Shown piece by piece: positions 7,658 through 15,447 of a stretch of 64,000 nt of DNA (positions are counted from its first letter, which is position 1; each line of letters begins with the position of its first letter). The notes beneath the pieces are model-generated. The model saw only the letters and a program-made list of their open reading frames with translations, was not told where the DNA came from and did no database searches. A program made the translations under genes and the position numbers. Source of the DNA: Cyanobacteria bacterium OH_PDB_230 (GTDB lineage: Bacteria > Cyanobacteriota > Vampirovibrionia > Gastranaerophilales > Gastranaerophilaceae); assembly GCA_023421795.1 (NCBI GenBank), contig JAEZSO010000002.1, positions 186,001 to 250,000 on the forward strand. Reading direction: 5' to 3'.

Positions 7658-9020
7658 TTCGGCTAGAAAACAAGAGCTTGTTCAAAAAGATATAAAATAT
7701 GTCTGGCACCCGGATACTCAGATGAAAGAGTATGAAACAGAAAGCCCCATCATAATCGAAAAAGGTGAAGGCATTTATGTTTGGGACATTGACGGCAACA
7801 GATATATCGATGCTATTGCCTCCTGGTGGGTAAATACTTTAGGGCATTGTAACCCCAGATTGAATAAGGCTCTTTGTGAGCAGGTGCAAAAGATTGAGCA
7901 CGTCTTGCTCGCGGGGTTTTCTCATATTCCTGCGATAGAGCTTGCTGAAGAGCTTGTAAAAGTTTGTAATAACAGCTTAAAAAAGGTTTTTTACTCTGAC
8001 AATGGTTCAACCGCAACAGAAGTTGCCTTAAAAATGGCTTATCAATATTGCGTTCAGACAGGAAAGCCTGAAAAAACAAAATTTGTCGCGCTGGAAAATT
8101 CTTATCACGGGGACACTTTAGGGGCTGTTTCTGTAGGAGGGGTTGATATTTTTTATAAGGTGTTCAAGCCTCTTTTGTTTGATATTTTTCAAGCAAAAAG
8201 CCCGTATTGTTACAGATGCCCTATGGGTTTAGACAACAAAAACTGCGAGGTTGATTGTATAAAGTCAGTTGAAGAGATATTTGAAAAGCACCACAAAGAA
8301 ATAGCCGCAATGATAGTGGAACCTCTGGTGCAAGGTGCTTGCGGGATGAGGATTTATCCTGCCGAATATTTAAAGAAACTAAGAGCTTTATGTGACAAAT
8401 ACGAGATAATTCTTATAGATGATGAAGTCGCTATGGGATTTGGGAGAACAGGGAAAATGTTCGCGTATGAGCACGCAGGGATTGAGCCTGATATTGTATG
8501 TCTTGCAAAAGGCATAACAGCGGGTTATTTGCCTTTGGCTGTTACGATGACAAATGAAAAAATATTTAATGCTTTTTATGATGAATACGAAACATATAAA
8601 ACTTTTTACCACGGTCACAGTTTCACCGGAAATCCTTTAGCTGCAAGTATAGCTCTTGAAAATTTAAAAATATTTAAAGAAGAAAATATAATTGAAAATC
8701 TCCAGCCTAAAATTAAACATTTCCATAAGGAGCTGGACAGATTAAAAAAACTTAAACACGTTGGAGACGTAAGGCATATAGGCATGGTTGCCGCTGTTGA
8801 ATTGGTTAAAGACACGGAAACAAAAGAATTGTTTGGCTCTAAAATCAGAATCGGCAAAAAAGTTTATAACGAAGCCTTGAAGTTAGGCGCTATTTTAAGG
8901 CCTTTAGGGCATATAGTATACTTCATACCTCCTTATATCATTACGGAAGCAGAAATTACAACCCTCGTCGACATTGCTTATGAATCAATAAAAAAAGCCA
9001 CAGAGACTAATGATCCATAA
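7650..9020 (+). CDS. bioA: Adenosylmethionine-8-amino-7-oxononanoate aminotransferase
   Basis: PLP enzyme that makes 7,8-diaminononanoate from KAPA with S-adenosylmethionine in biotin synthesis. The 456-residue product has the BioA pattern: VWHPDTQMKEY at the N-terminus, ASWWVNTLGHCNP near residue 59, the YHGDTLGA segment, IDDEVAMGFGRTG with the PLP aspartate, and LAKGITAGYLPLAV with the lysine that forms the Schiff base. A short insertion has four cysteines (CYRCPMGLDNKNCEVDC). The ATG lies 8 bp inside the end of the leuA-like gene, so translation is probably coupled. No bioB, bioD or bioF is in the window. A related omega-transaminase role cannot be excluded. Confidence 0.88.
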   Translation: MDNSARKQELVQKDIKYVWHPDTQMKEYETESPIIIEKGEGIYVWDIDGNRYIDAIASWWVNTLGHCNPRLNKALCEQVQKIEHVLLAGFSHIPAIELAEELVKVCNNSLKKVFYSDNGSTATEVALKMAYQYCVQTGKPEKTKFVALENSYHGDTLGAVSVGGVDIFYKVFKPLLFDIFQAKSPYCYRCPMGLDNKNCEVDCIKSVEEIFEKHHKEIAAMIVEPLVQGACGMRIYPAEYLKKLRALCDKYEIILIDDEVAMGFGRTGKMFAYEHAGIEPDIVCLAKGITAGYLPLAVTMTNEKIFNAFYDEYETYKTFYHGHSFTGNPLAASIALENLKIFKEENIIENLQPKIKHFHKELDRLKKLKHVGDVRHIGMVAAVELVKDTETKELFGSKIRIGKKVYNEALKLGAILRPLGHIVYFIPPYIITEAEITTLVDIAYESIKKATETNDP

Positions 9021-9303
9021 ATGGGTTGTGTTCCTCATTTCGGGGATTTTTTATTTTTTGAATAAAATCTTTAAACCGGCTTTTTAAAACGTCGAAAAAA
9101 TCTTTTTCATCTTCCTTTATTTCGTGTTCAAACGAGTCTTCTTCGTGGCCGTCAAACAGATCGCCTTTAGGTTTTTGATTTTGTTCGCCGTCTTTTTTGC
9201 CTCTTTTAAAGTAGCCCAAATTGCCGCCGCCGCCGTTGTTTAACATTGACTGCGCCTCTTGAATTACCGGTTTGAAACTTGGACCTTTAAAGTCGAAAGA
9301 CAT
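9007..9303 (-). CDS. Small acidic hypothetical protein
   Basis: Not recognised. From the ATG at 9303 the product is 98 residues, MSFDFKGPSFKPVIQEAQ..., with a glycine run (NNGGGGNLGYF), then a highly charged, acid-rich middle and a C-terminal segment rich in lysine and phenylalanine (FFDVLKSRFKDFIQKIK) that may form an amphipathic helix. The frame is also open ten codons upstream, but MSFDFKG fits the F-x-G N-terminal style of other small proteins here. Its 3' end overlaps the end of bioA by 14 bp, tail to tail. Confidence 0.55.
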   Translation of the reverse strand: MSFDFKGPSFKPVIQEAQSMLNNGGGGNLGYFKRGKKDGEQNQKPKGDLFDGHEEDSFEHEIKEDEKDFFDVLKSRFKDFIQKIKNPRNEEHNPFMDH

Positions 9304-9586
9304 AATAAAACACCGAGTTAGTAACCACTTCATGCAACGGATGTTTTTGTTGCAACATTAGGGAAAAGACTAAAGTTTTTACACTTCTTAATATTATTAT
9401 ATACGGTTTTAACAAAAACATGAATCCTTTATTCATATTAGTATTAACTTTTATAACCAAAATAGAATAAAAACAGTTAAAAGACGTTTTTCTTGAAATA
9501 ACTGTGTAGTAAATTTACGCGTTGAAACGTGATAAAATTTAAATAATCATTAATAATGATTTAATTAAATAAAAATAGGTTTTTTA

Positions 9587-10594
9587 ATGAGCGGAATGAA
9601 CATAGGGCAATTTATAAACAGATTTTCAAACTCGGAGTTAGGCAAAAAGTTTGATATCACTGTCCAAGGCGCGAATAATCAGGTAACAGACATCAAGATT
9701 CAGCCAAAAGGCAATTTTGACATGCCGTCTTTATACACTCCGCCTCAATCTTCACCTCTTAGACAGCCCCCTGACGAAAGACAGCTTGCGATAAAGCTTA
9801 ATGGCGCTGATAAAATTATATTGGTAAAAGAACTTTTGAATATACCAAAAGACATCAAGGATTTTCTGTTAATGATGACAGAGCAGGCCCAAGAGCCGGT
9901 TCAAGATATGCAAAAGCTAATGCTTACTTTGCTTGCAAGCAATGTGGATATATCAAAACTCGTTCATTTATTGCAATCTAATGGAAAAGACGCCGCTACA
10001 AAATTGTTCCAGATGATAGCCAATTTCAATCAGATGGGAAATAGTGTCAATACCGATGAATTAAAGCAGTTAACAGGGTTGATAAATGCTTTTGTTCCTT
10101 CTTCTCAAGCTTCTCAAAACCAAGCGTTAAAAACGCTTATGCTTCTTTACCTTCCTTGGCTGCCTTTAGCTGAAAATACTGGATTCCAGCTAGAGATTGG
10201 AGGTTCCGACGAAGAAAAAGAAAAAGTAAGCGAAGATTCAATCTCTGTCTTAATTTCTACTGAAAACTTCGGGAATGTAAAAGTGCTTTTATACAAAGTT
10301 CCGGGGGACAGCTTGGAGGTCCAATTCTCTTGCTCAAAAGACTTTCCTAAAGAAGAAGTTGAGGACGCTCTGAAAAAAGAAACTTCTGAATACAAATTAA
10401 AGATGCAGGTGGGTTTTGAGGAAAATAAAAATATTGAAACCGATTCTATAAAAGAACAAAAACAGCAAGTGTCAATCAATGCAGGGCAAAAAGTCAACTC
10501 GTTTCTTGTTTTGATGGCTCATTTTGTCGTTAAAACGGTTCTTGGAATCGACAAAGATTATTCTTTAAGGCAAAAAAGAAAAGAAATGATATAA
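9587..10594 (+). CDS. Putative flagellar hook-length control (FliK-like) protein
   Basis: A 335-residue soluble protein. The N-terminal two thirds are low-complexity and rich in Q, N, L and K, as in the ruler part of FliK proteins. Residues about 205-265 (DSISVLISTENFGNVKVLLYKVPGDSLEVQF, split here as a strand-turn-strand pattern) resemble the FliK C-terminal domain, in which an L-x-P-x-x-L-G-x-V-x-V segment is followed by an x-V-x-F strand. The end is a hydrophobic stretch and a basic tail. FliK sets hook length and switches export specificity. The assignment rests on this weak resemblance and on the presence of flagellar genes 17 kb away. It is followed 28 bp later by radA. Confidence 0.4.
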   Translation: MSGMNIGQFINRFSNSELGKKFDITVQGANNQVTDIKIQPKGNFDMPSLYTPPQSSPLRQPPDERQLAIKLNGADKIILVKELLNIPKDIKDFLLMMTEQAQEPVQDMQKLMLTLLASNVDISKLVHLLQSNGKDAATKLFQMIANFNQMGNSVNTDELKQLTGLINAFVPSSQASQNQALKTLMLLYLPWLPLAENTGFQLEIGGSDEEKEKVSEDSISVLISTENFGNVKVLLYKVPGDSLEVQFSCSKDFPKEEVEDALKKETSEYKLKMQVGFEENKNIETDSIKEQKQQVSINAGQKVNSFLVLMAHFVVKTVLGIDKDYSLRQKRKEMI

Positions 10595-10622
10595 TCATTT
10601 TTATTAGAGTTGGGAAAGTTCG

Positions 10623-12002
10623 ATGGCTAAAGTAAAAACAAAGTGGATATGTCAAAGTTGCGGGTACGAAACCCCAAAACCATTAGGAAAATGTCCTGAA
10701 TGCAGCAGTTGGTCAAGTTTTGTCGAAGAGGTTGAACAGGTTAAAAAAAGTCTTTCAACAGTGTCTTTAAAGGATGACATTCAGCCTTGCCTTATAAATG
10801 AAATCGAAATTACAAACGCCATAAGGTTTTCAACAGGATTCAAAGAGTTTGATATGGTTTTAGGCGGCGGCTTGGTTCAAGGTTCTATGGTGCTGCTTGC
10901 CGGGGACCCCGGGATAGGTAAATCAACCTTGATTTTGCAGACGAGCAGGGCAATTTGCAACAACAATAAAAAACTTTTGTATGTTTGCGCCGAAGAGTCA
11001 AGCTCTCAAATAAAATTAAGAGCCCAAAGGCTGGATGTGAATTCAGATTTGCTCTATGTATATTCTCAGACGAACTTTGAAAGCATAAAAAACCAGATAG
11101 AAGAAATCAAGCCTGAAGTTCTTGTCATAGACAGCATACAGGCTATTTACACCACAAACATAACAAGCAGTGCCGGAAGCGTTTCTCAGATAAGAGAATG
11201 CACCAATGCGCTTATGGAAATTGCCAAAACAAAAAATATAACGGTCGTTATAATCGGGCATGTTACAAAAGACGGAAACATCGCAGGCCCCAAAGTACTA
11301 GAACATATGGTAGATACGGTTGTTTATTTTGAAGGTGACAGGTATAAATCATACAGGCTTTTAAGATGCAATAAAAACAGATTCGGAAGCACAAATGAGG
11401 TTGGCGTTTTTAACATGGATGAATCAGGGCTTGTCGAGGTTACAAACCCGAGTGAGCTTTTTTTAAACGACAGAACAAAAAACATAACACCCGGAAGCGT
11501 AATCATTGCTACAAGTGAAGGTACAAGAGCTCTTTTGGTCGAGATACAGGCATTGGTTGGGACTACTTCATATGCTTCTCCAAGAAGGGTTTCAACGGGT
11601 GTTGAATACAACAGGCTTCTTCAAATACTTGCGGTGCTTGAAAAAAGGATAGGATTAAACCTTAGTAAGCATGACGTATATGTGAATATAATCGGCGGTA
11701 TAGAGATAGATGAACCTGCAGCGGATCTTGGGATTGCTTTGGCAATTGCTACTTGTGCAAGAGACGTCATTGTTAGCCCTGATACAGTTATAGTGGGTGA
11801 AATAGGGCTTTCTGGCGAAATCAGATCCGTAAACAACATCGAAAAAAGGATTATGGAAGCTCAAAAATTAGGGTTTAAAAAGGTTATAATTCCTAAACAA
11901 AACAAAAAACTTAAAAGTCAGTCCGGTATAGAGATAATAGAAGTGGCAAGGCTTATGGATGCAATATCGGCTTGTATTTCCAAAGAGCCCGTTAAAGTTT
12001 GA
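10623..12002 (+). CDS. radA: DNA repair protein RadA (Sms)
   Basis: Branch-migration ATPase that processes recombination intermediates. The 459-residue protein shows all family domains in order: an N-terminal C4 zinc finger (WICQSCGYETPKPLGKCPEC), a RecA-type ATPase with Walker A GDPGIGKST near residue 97 and Walker B VLVIDSIQAIY, the RadA-specific KNRFG motif, and a C-terminal Lon-like domain with PRRVSTGVEYNRL and EIGLSGEIRSV. Length is standard. It may be co-transcribed with the FliK-like gene 28 bp upstream. Confidence 0.97.
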   Translation: MAKVKTKWICQSCGYETPKPLGKCPECSSWSSFVEEVEQVKKSLSTVSLKDDIQPCLINEIEITNAIRFSTGFKEFDMVLGGGLVQGSMVLLAGDPGIGKSTLILQTSRAICNNNKKLLYVCAEESSSQIKLRAQRLDVNSDLLYVYSQTNFESIKNQIEEIKPEVLVIDSIQAIYTTNITSSAGSVSQIRECTNALMEIAKTKNITVVIIGHVTKDGNIAGPKVLEHMVDTVVYFEGDRYKSYRLLRCNKNRFGSTNEVGVFNMDESGLVEVTNPSELFLNDRTKNITPGSVIIATSEGTRALLVEIQALVGTTSYASPRRVSTGVEYNRLLQILAVLEKRIGLNLSKHDVYVNIIGGIEIDEPAADLGIALAIATCARDVIVSPDTVIVGEIGLSGEIRSVNNIEKRIMEAQKLGFKKVIIPKQNKKLKSQSGIEIIEVARLMDAISACISKEPVKV

Positions 12003-12090
12003 TGTTACGATAAGATTGTTTTTAGACAAAAGGCAAAAATTTTTATTTTGGTTTTTATAATTTTTATTCCCAAATAAAGAAGGATGAGAA

Positions 12091-12360
12091 ATGAAAATTC
12101 CAGGACAATCAGTTATCAAAAAAGTTATTTCTAAAGTCATAAAATCACCTGAAGCAAAAAATAAAGTTGCAAACGAGGCAGCCGAAAACAGCGGAAAAAT
12201 TATATATTTGAAAGACAGAAAAGCTGCAGTGGATAGTTTTTATAAGCAGGTAGAAAAAGTAAAAAAACAGTCGCCTTCAATTTACTTGGATGATGAAGCC
12301 CCTATCAGAACAAAACCTTTCGCTAGCTCTAAATACGGTTATTTTGACAGACATATATAG
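12091..12360 (+). CDS. Small basic hypothetical protein
   Basis: Not recognised. 89 residues, lysine-rich, starting MKIPGQSVIKKVISKVIK, with a short hydrophobic patch (SGKIIYLKDRKAAVDSFY) and no clear membrane helix. The ribosome binding site AAGGATGAG lies just upstream of the ATG. The predicted amphipathic basic N-terminus could associate with membrane or nucleic acid, but this is speculation. It sits between radA and a pair of adjacent hairpins. Confidence 0.5.
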   Translation: MKIPGQSVIKKVISKVIKSPEAKNKVANEAAENSGKIIYLKDRKAAVDSFYKQVEKVKKQSPSIYLDDEAPIRTKPFASSKYGYFDRHI

Positions 12361-12412
12361 ATAAATCCTCAATCAGAGAAATCGGCTATACCTTCTTCAA
12401 TCTTCCCTTTTT

Positions 12413-12451
12413 CCTTTATAAAGATTTTATAAAGGCATAAGCCTCTTATGC
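12413..12451 (+). repeat. Two back-to-back perfect hairpins upstream of the DegT-family gene
   Basis: CCTTTATAAA (12413-12422), loop GAT, TTTATAAAGG (12426-12435) is a perfect 10-bp stem. It is followed directly by GCATAAG (12435-12441), loop CCT, CTTATGC (12445-12451), a perfect 7-bp stem. No T run follows, so these are not simple terminators. They lie 38 bp before the next start codon and may be a transcript-end structure, a processing site or an operator. Confidence 0.55.
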
Positions 12452-12488
12452 TAAACTTTAATTATGGGTAAGTAAGAGGAGAAAGAGC

Positions 12489-13610
12489 ATGATCCCTATT
12501 CTTGATTTAAAAAGACAGTATGAACAAATCGGCAAAGAAATTGAAACCGAAGTTTTAGAGGTGCTAAAATCAGGTTCATATATTTTAGGAAAGCATAATA
12601 AAGGCTTGGAAGAAGAATTTTCTGCATTTGTAGGCGCGAAACACTCTGTTGCGCTGAATTCTGGAACAGATGCTCTTCATCTTGCCTTGAGAGCTCTTGA
12701 TATCGGTGCAGGAGATGAAGTTATAACAGTTGCTTTTACTTTTGTTGCAACAACAGAAGCAATCGGAATAGTTGGGGCTAAGCCTGTTTTCGTTGATATT
12801 GACAAAGACACGTTTAATATAGACGTTAAAGAAATAGAAAAAGCGATCACTCCAAAAACAAAAGCGATTATTCCTGTTCACCTGTACGGTCAGCCTTGCG
12901 ATATGGACGTGATTATGGACGTTGCAAAACGTTATAATTTATTGGTTATTGAAGACTGCTGCCAGGCTATCGGCGCTACTTACAAAGGCAAAGTAGTAGG
13001 TTCAATCGGTGACGTCGGATGTTTCAGTTTCTTCCCTACCAAAAACCTTGGCGCTATGGGCGATGGCGGTATGCTTACAACAAACAGCAATTACATAAAA
13101 GACAGAGTCATTGCTTTAAGAAACCACGGCGGCGCTGTTCGTTATTATCATGATGAAATTGGTGTAAATAGCAGGCTGGATGAGATTCAAGCTGCTATTT
13201 TAAGAATAAAAATGAAACATATCAGTGAATGGAATGCAAAAAGAAGAGAAAATGCTTATAGATACAACGAACTTTTCTCTCAATATTCTGAAGTTCAGAC
13301 TCCAAAAGAATTGGACGATACATATTGCGTTTATCACCAATATACAATTAAAGTTCCAAACAGAGATGATGTCCACAAGCTTCTTCAAGAAGCAGGAATT
13401 GGCGCTATGATTTATTATCCGGTACCTTTACATCTTCAAAAAGTTCACGATCATTTGTCTCAAAAAGAAGGCTCTTTGCCTAAGACAGAAGAAAATACCA
13501 AACTTGTTATGTCGCTTCCAATGTTCCCGGAACTTACCGAAGATGAGCAAAGAACGGTTGTCGAAAAAGTTGTTGCTTGCATCAAAAAGACTCAACTGGT
13601 CAGCAAATAA
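12489..13610 (+). CDS. DegT/DnrJ/EryC1/StrS-family sugar aminotransferase
   Basis: PLP-dependent enzyme of nucleotide-sugar biosynthesis, typically transferring an amino group to a 3-keto or 4-keto dTDP/UDP sugar. The 373-residue product has the family signature: SYILGKHNKGLEEEFSAFVG, then VALNSGTDALHLALRAL, the PVHLYGQPCDMD segment, VIEDCCQAIGATYKG with the PLP-binding Asp, and FSFFPTKNLGAMGDGGM containing the catalytic lysine (Lys in PTKNLGA). The end has the usual substrate-lid YHQYTIKV and PVPLHLQ. It stands alone with AGAGGAGAAAGAGC before the ATG; no other sugar-nucleotide genes are nearby, so the exact sugar is unknown. Confidence 0.93.
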   Translation: MIPILDLKRQYEQIGKEIETEVLEVLKSGSYILGKHNKGLEEEFSAFVGAKHSVALNSGTDALHLALRALDIGAGDEVITVAFTFVATTEAIGIVGAKPVFVDIDKDTFNIDVKEIEKAITPKTKAIIPVHLYGQPCDMDVIMDVAKRYNLLVIEDCCQAIGATYKGKVVGSIGDVGCFSFFPTKNLGAMGDGGMLTTNSNYIKDRVIALRNHGGAVRYYHDEIGVNSRLDEIQAAILRIKMKHISEWNAKRRENAYRYNELFSQYSEVQTPKELDDTYCVYHQYTIKVPNRDDVHKLLQEAGIGAMIYYPVPLHLQKVHDHLSQKEGSLPKTEENTKLVMSLPMFPELTEDEQRTVVEKVVACIKKTQLVSK

Positions 13611-13632
13611 CAATTTCAAAAAGAACTACTCT

Positions 13633-13662
13633 AAAAGCTATGATTCATTTCATAGCTTTTTT
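13633..13662 (+). terminator. Intrinsic terminator after the aminotransferase gene
   Basis: AAAAGCTATGA (13633-13643), six-base loop, TCATAGCTTTT (13650-13660) followed by more T. The 11-bp stem and the T run, 22 bp after the stop codon, make a good rho-independent terminator. Confidence 0.85.
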
Positions 13663-13700
13663 ATTGCCGTTATGATTTTGTAACGAATTGTAAACCAAGT

Positions 13701-13729
13701 TTGAATAATGTGTTAAAAGAACTTAAAAC
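13701..13729 (+). promoter_or_regulatory. Candidate promoter of an intergenic small RNA
   Basis: TTGAAT (13701-13706), 17-bp spacer, TAAAAC (13724-13729). The spacing is ideal and the boxes are moderate matches. It lies between two terminators and could explain the second one. Confidence 0.35.
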
Positions 13730-13735
13730 GTGGAA

Positions 13736-13836
13736 CATGATAAGTAGGAATTCAAAAAAGATTTATAAGTTTCTCTCTCTCTAATTCCTCTCTCTAATAT
13801 GTGGTAGACTTAACCGGCTTTAGTCGGTTTTTTTTT
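13736..13836 (+). ncRNA. Candidate small RNA of about 100 nt with CU-rich repeats
   Basis: After the first terminator there is a second, independent terminator: AACCG (13812-13816), eight-base loop, CGGTT (13825-13829) with a run of T. Between the putative promoter and this terminator is an 11-bp direct repeat CTCTCTCTAAT (13775-13785 and 13788-13798) and a stem AGGAATT (13746-13752) with AATTCCT (13783-13789), which would present one CU repeat in a loop. No ORF is visible. CU-rich loops are typical of small RNAs that pair with purine-rich ribosome binding sites. This is an inference from layout and structure. Confidence 0.4.
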
Positions 13837-14005
13837 GTTTAATTGCACGAAAAGAGATTAATAATCCTAAAAATATGCCTTTTTATTTTACCGGTGGGTT
13901 CTTTTACAATGAAAAACCGCTTGATTCTTTAATCTGCCTAACTCCAGCTTGATTGTACAAGAAAAATATGCAATACTAGATAGACAATAGAAGGGGTTGA
14001 ATAAA

Positions 14006-14677
14006 TTGAGATTCTCCAAGCCTCACAATTTAAAAGGGACTTTAATTTGCGTTGAAGGTATAGATGGTTCAGGCAAATCCACCCAGCTTATAATCCTTAG
14101 AGATTGGCTAAAATCTCTTAAACAGGACGTGATTTACACTGAATGGAATTCTTCAGATTTAATTTCTCAGACAACTAAAATGGCAAAAAAGAAAAATCTG
14201 TTGAGTCCCAGAACTTTCAGCTTGCTCCATGCGGTTGACTTCGCCGATCGGCTTGAACAGGTTATTATACCTGCATTAAAAGCCGGTTTTGTCGTTCTTG
14301 CCGACAGGTATGTTTATACTGCTTTTTCAAGAGATGTCGCAAGAGGAGTCGACGCCGATTGGGTTAGACATATGTACAGTTTTGCTGTTCAGCCTGATCT
14401 GACCGCTTATTTCCATGTTCCGGTTGAAGTTTCATTAGAGAGAATCTGCTCAAACAGAGCTCCAAAATTTTATGAAGCAGGCATGGATTTAAAAATAAGC
14501 AATGACCCTTACGAGAGTTACAGAATTTTCCAAAGCAGGGTCAATGAAGAGTACCTTAAAATGGTAAAAGAATACAATCTGTTGGAAATTGATGCCAAAA
14601 ATTCAATTCACGCCAAACAGGTTTTATTCAGAGAAGAAGTTAAAAAAGTACTTGCTAAGAAGGGGATTAATTTATAA
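14006..14677 (+). CDS. Thymidylate kinase-like P-loop kinase, first of a tandem pair
   Basis: About 223 residues from the TTG at 14006; a TTG at 13997 is also in frame, but AAGGGG ends right at it and is spaced 9 nt from 14006, which also aligns the N-terminus with the next gene. The P-loop reads VEGIDGSGKSTQL, and LADRYVYTAFSRDVARG is the DR-Y motif of dTMP kinases. The C-terminal third (LID and last helices) differs from ordinary Tmk: no arginine-rich LID typical of that family, and a FYEAGMDLKISNDPYESYR segment instead. Whether it phosphorylates dTMP is unproven. The stop codon abuts the start of the paralogue. Confidence 0.8.
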   Translation: MRFSKPHNLKGTLICVEGIDGSGKSTQLIILRDWLKSLKQDVIYTEWNSSDLISQTTKMAKKKNLLSPRTFSLLHAVDFADRLEQVIIPALKAGFVVLADRYVYTAFSRDVARGVDADWVRHMYSFAVQPDLTAYFHVPVEVSLERICSNRAPKFYEAGMDLKISNDPYESYRIFQSRVNEEYLKMVKEYNLLEIDAKNSIHAKQVLFREEVKKVLAKKGINL

Positions 14678-15349
14678 ATGACTGATTATAAATCACCTCA
14701 CGGGCATAAAGGATTGCTGATAGTAATTGAAGGCACCGACGGTTCCGGTAAATCCACGCAAATAAACCTTCTCAAAAGATGGATTGAAGATCAGTCTTTC
14801 GGGGCAATGGTCAGCGAGTGGAAAACGTCCAGATTTATTGCTGATGCGATAGATGATGCCAAGGAAAGAAATCTTCTTAATGCAACAACTTTCAGTCTTT
14901 TATATGCTGCTGACTTTGCTGACAGGTTGGAAACAACTATTTTACCAGCCTTAAAAGCAGGTTTTGTAGTGCTTTTAGATAGATATACTTATACTGCTTT
15001 CGCCAGAGACGTCGTCAGAGGGCATAACATAGAATGGCTTGAAAAACTATACAGCTATGCTCCAAAGCCTGATCTTGTTTTTTATCTTGATGTTCCTGTC
15101 GAAATCCTTTTGAAGAGAATTATAGGAACAACAGGGCTTGATTATTGGGAGTCAGGACGTGATATAGGTTTAAGTTCAGACTTTTATAAAAGCTTTCAAA
15201 TTTATCAGAGTCAGTGTCTTGAAGAGTATCAAAAGATGGTGCAAAAACATGGTTTTATACCTATCGACGGAACACTCTCCTCTAAAGAAATACACAAAAA
15301 AATAGTCTCTGATGTCAAGAAACTGCTTGATACAGGGGCGCTTGATTAA
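14678..15349 (+). CDS. Thymidylate kinase-like P-loop kinase, second of a tandem pair
   Basis: 223 residues, starting with the ATG that directly follows the TAA of the first copy, so translation is probably coupled. It has the P-loop IEGTDGSGKSTQINL, the LLDRYTYTAFARDVVRG motif, and a C-terminal segment DYWESGRDIGLSSDFYKS that matches the first copy (both have W/F-x-E-x-G-x-D, then S-x-D/F-Y-x-S-x-x-I-x-Q). The two proteins are clear paralogues and may form a heterodimer, since dTMP kinases are dimeric. No classical tmk is in the window, so one of them may be the cell's dTMP kinase. Confidence 0.8.
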   Translation: MTDYKSPHGHKGLLIVIEGTDGSGKSTQINLLKRWIEDQSFGAMVSEWKTSRFIADAIDDAKERNLLNATTFSLLYAADFADRLETTILPALKAGFVVLLDRYTYTAFARDVVRGHNIEWLEKLYSYAPKPDLVFYLDVPVEILLKRIIGTTGLDYWESGRDIGLSSDFYKSFQIYQSQCLEEYQKMVQKHGFIPIDGTLSSKEIHKKIVSDVKKLLDTGALD

Positions 15350-15406
15350 TTGTAAAAATCTTTTACTTATTCAAAGTCCCTACTATAAAAAATCGTGACT
15401 AAATGG

Positions 15407-15412
15407 TACAAT
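15407..15412 (+). promoter_or_regulatory. Candidate extended -10 box before malQ
   Basis: TGGTACAAT has an extended TG motif and TACAAT at 15407-15412; no clear -35 is present. Transcription from it would begin near 15419. The same TGGTACAAT occurs before the alcohol dehydrogenase gene at 50888-50896. Confidence 0.4.
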
Positions 15413-15447
15413 TGTTTTAGTTGTGTAGTTCAATAAGGAAAAGAGTA

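Noticed and set aside
9333..9354. TGCAAC/GTTGCA inverted repeat upstream of the small acidic protein
   Set aside because: The stem is only 6 bp with a 10-base spacer and no T run; I could not tell it from chance in AT-rich DNA.
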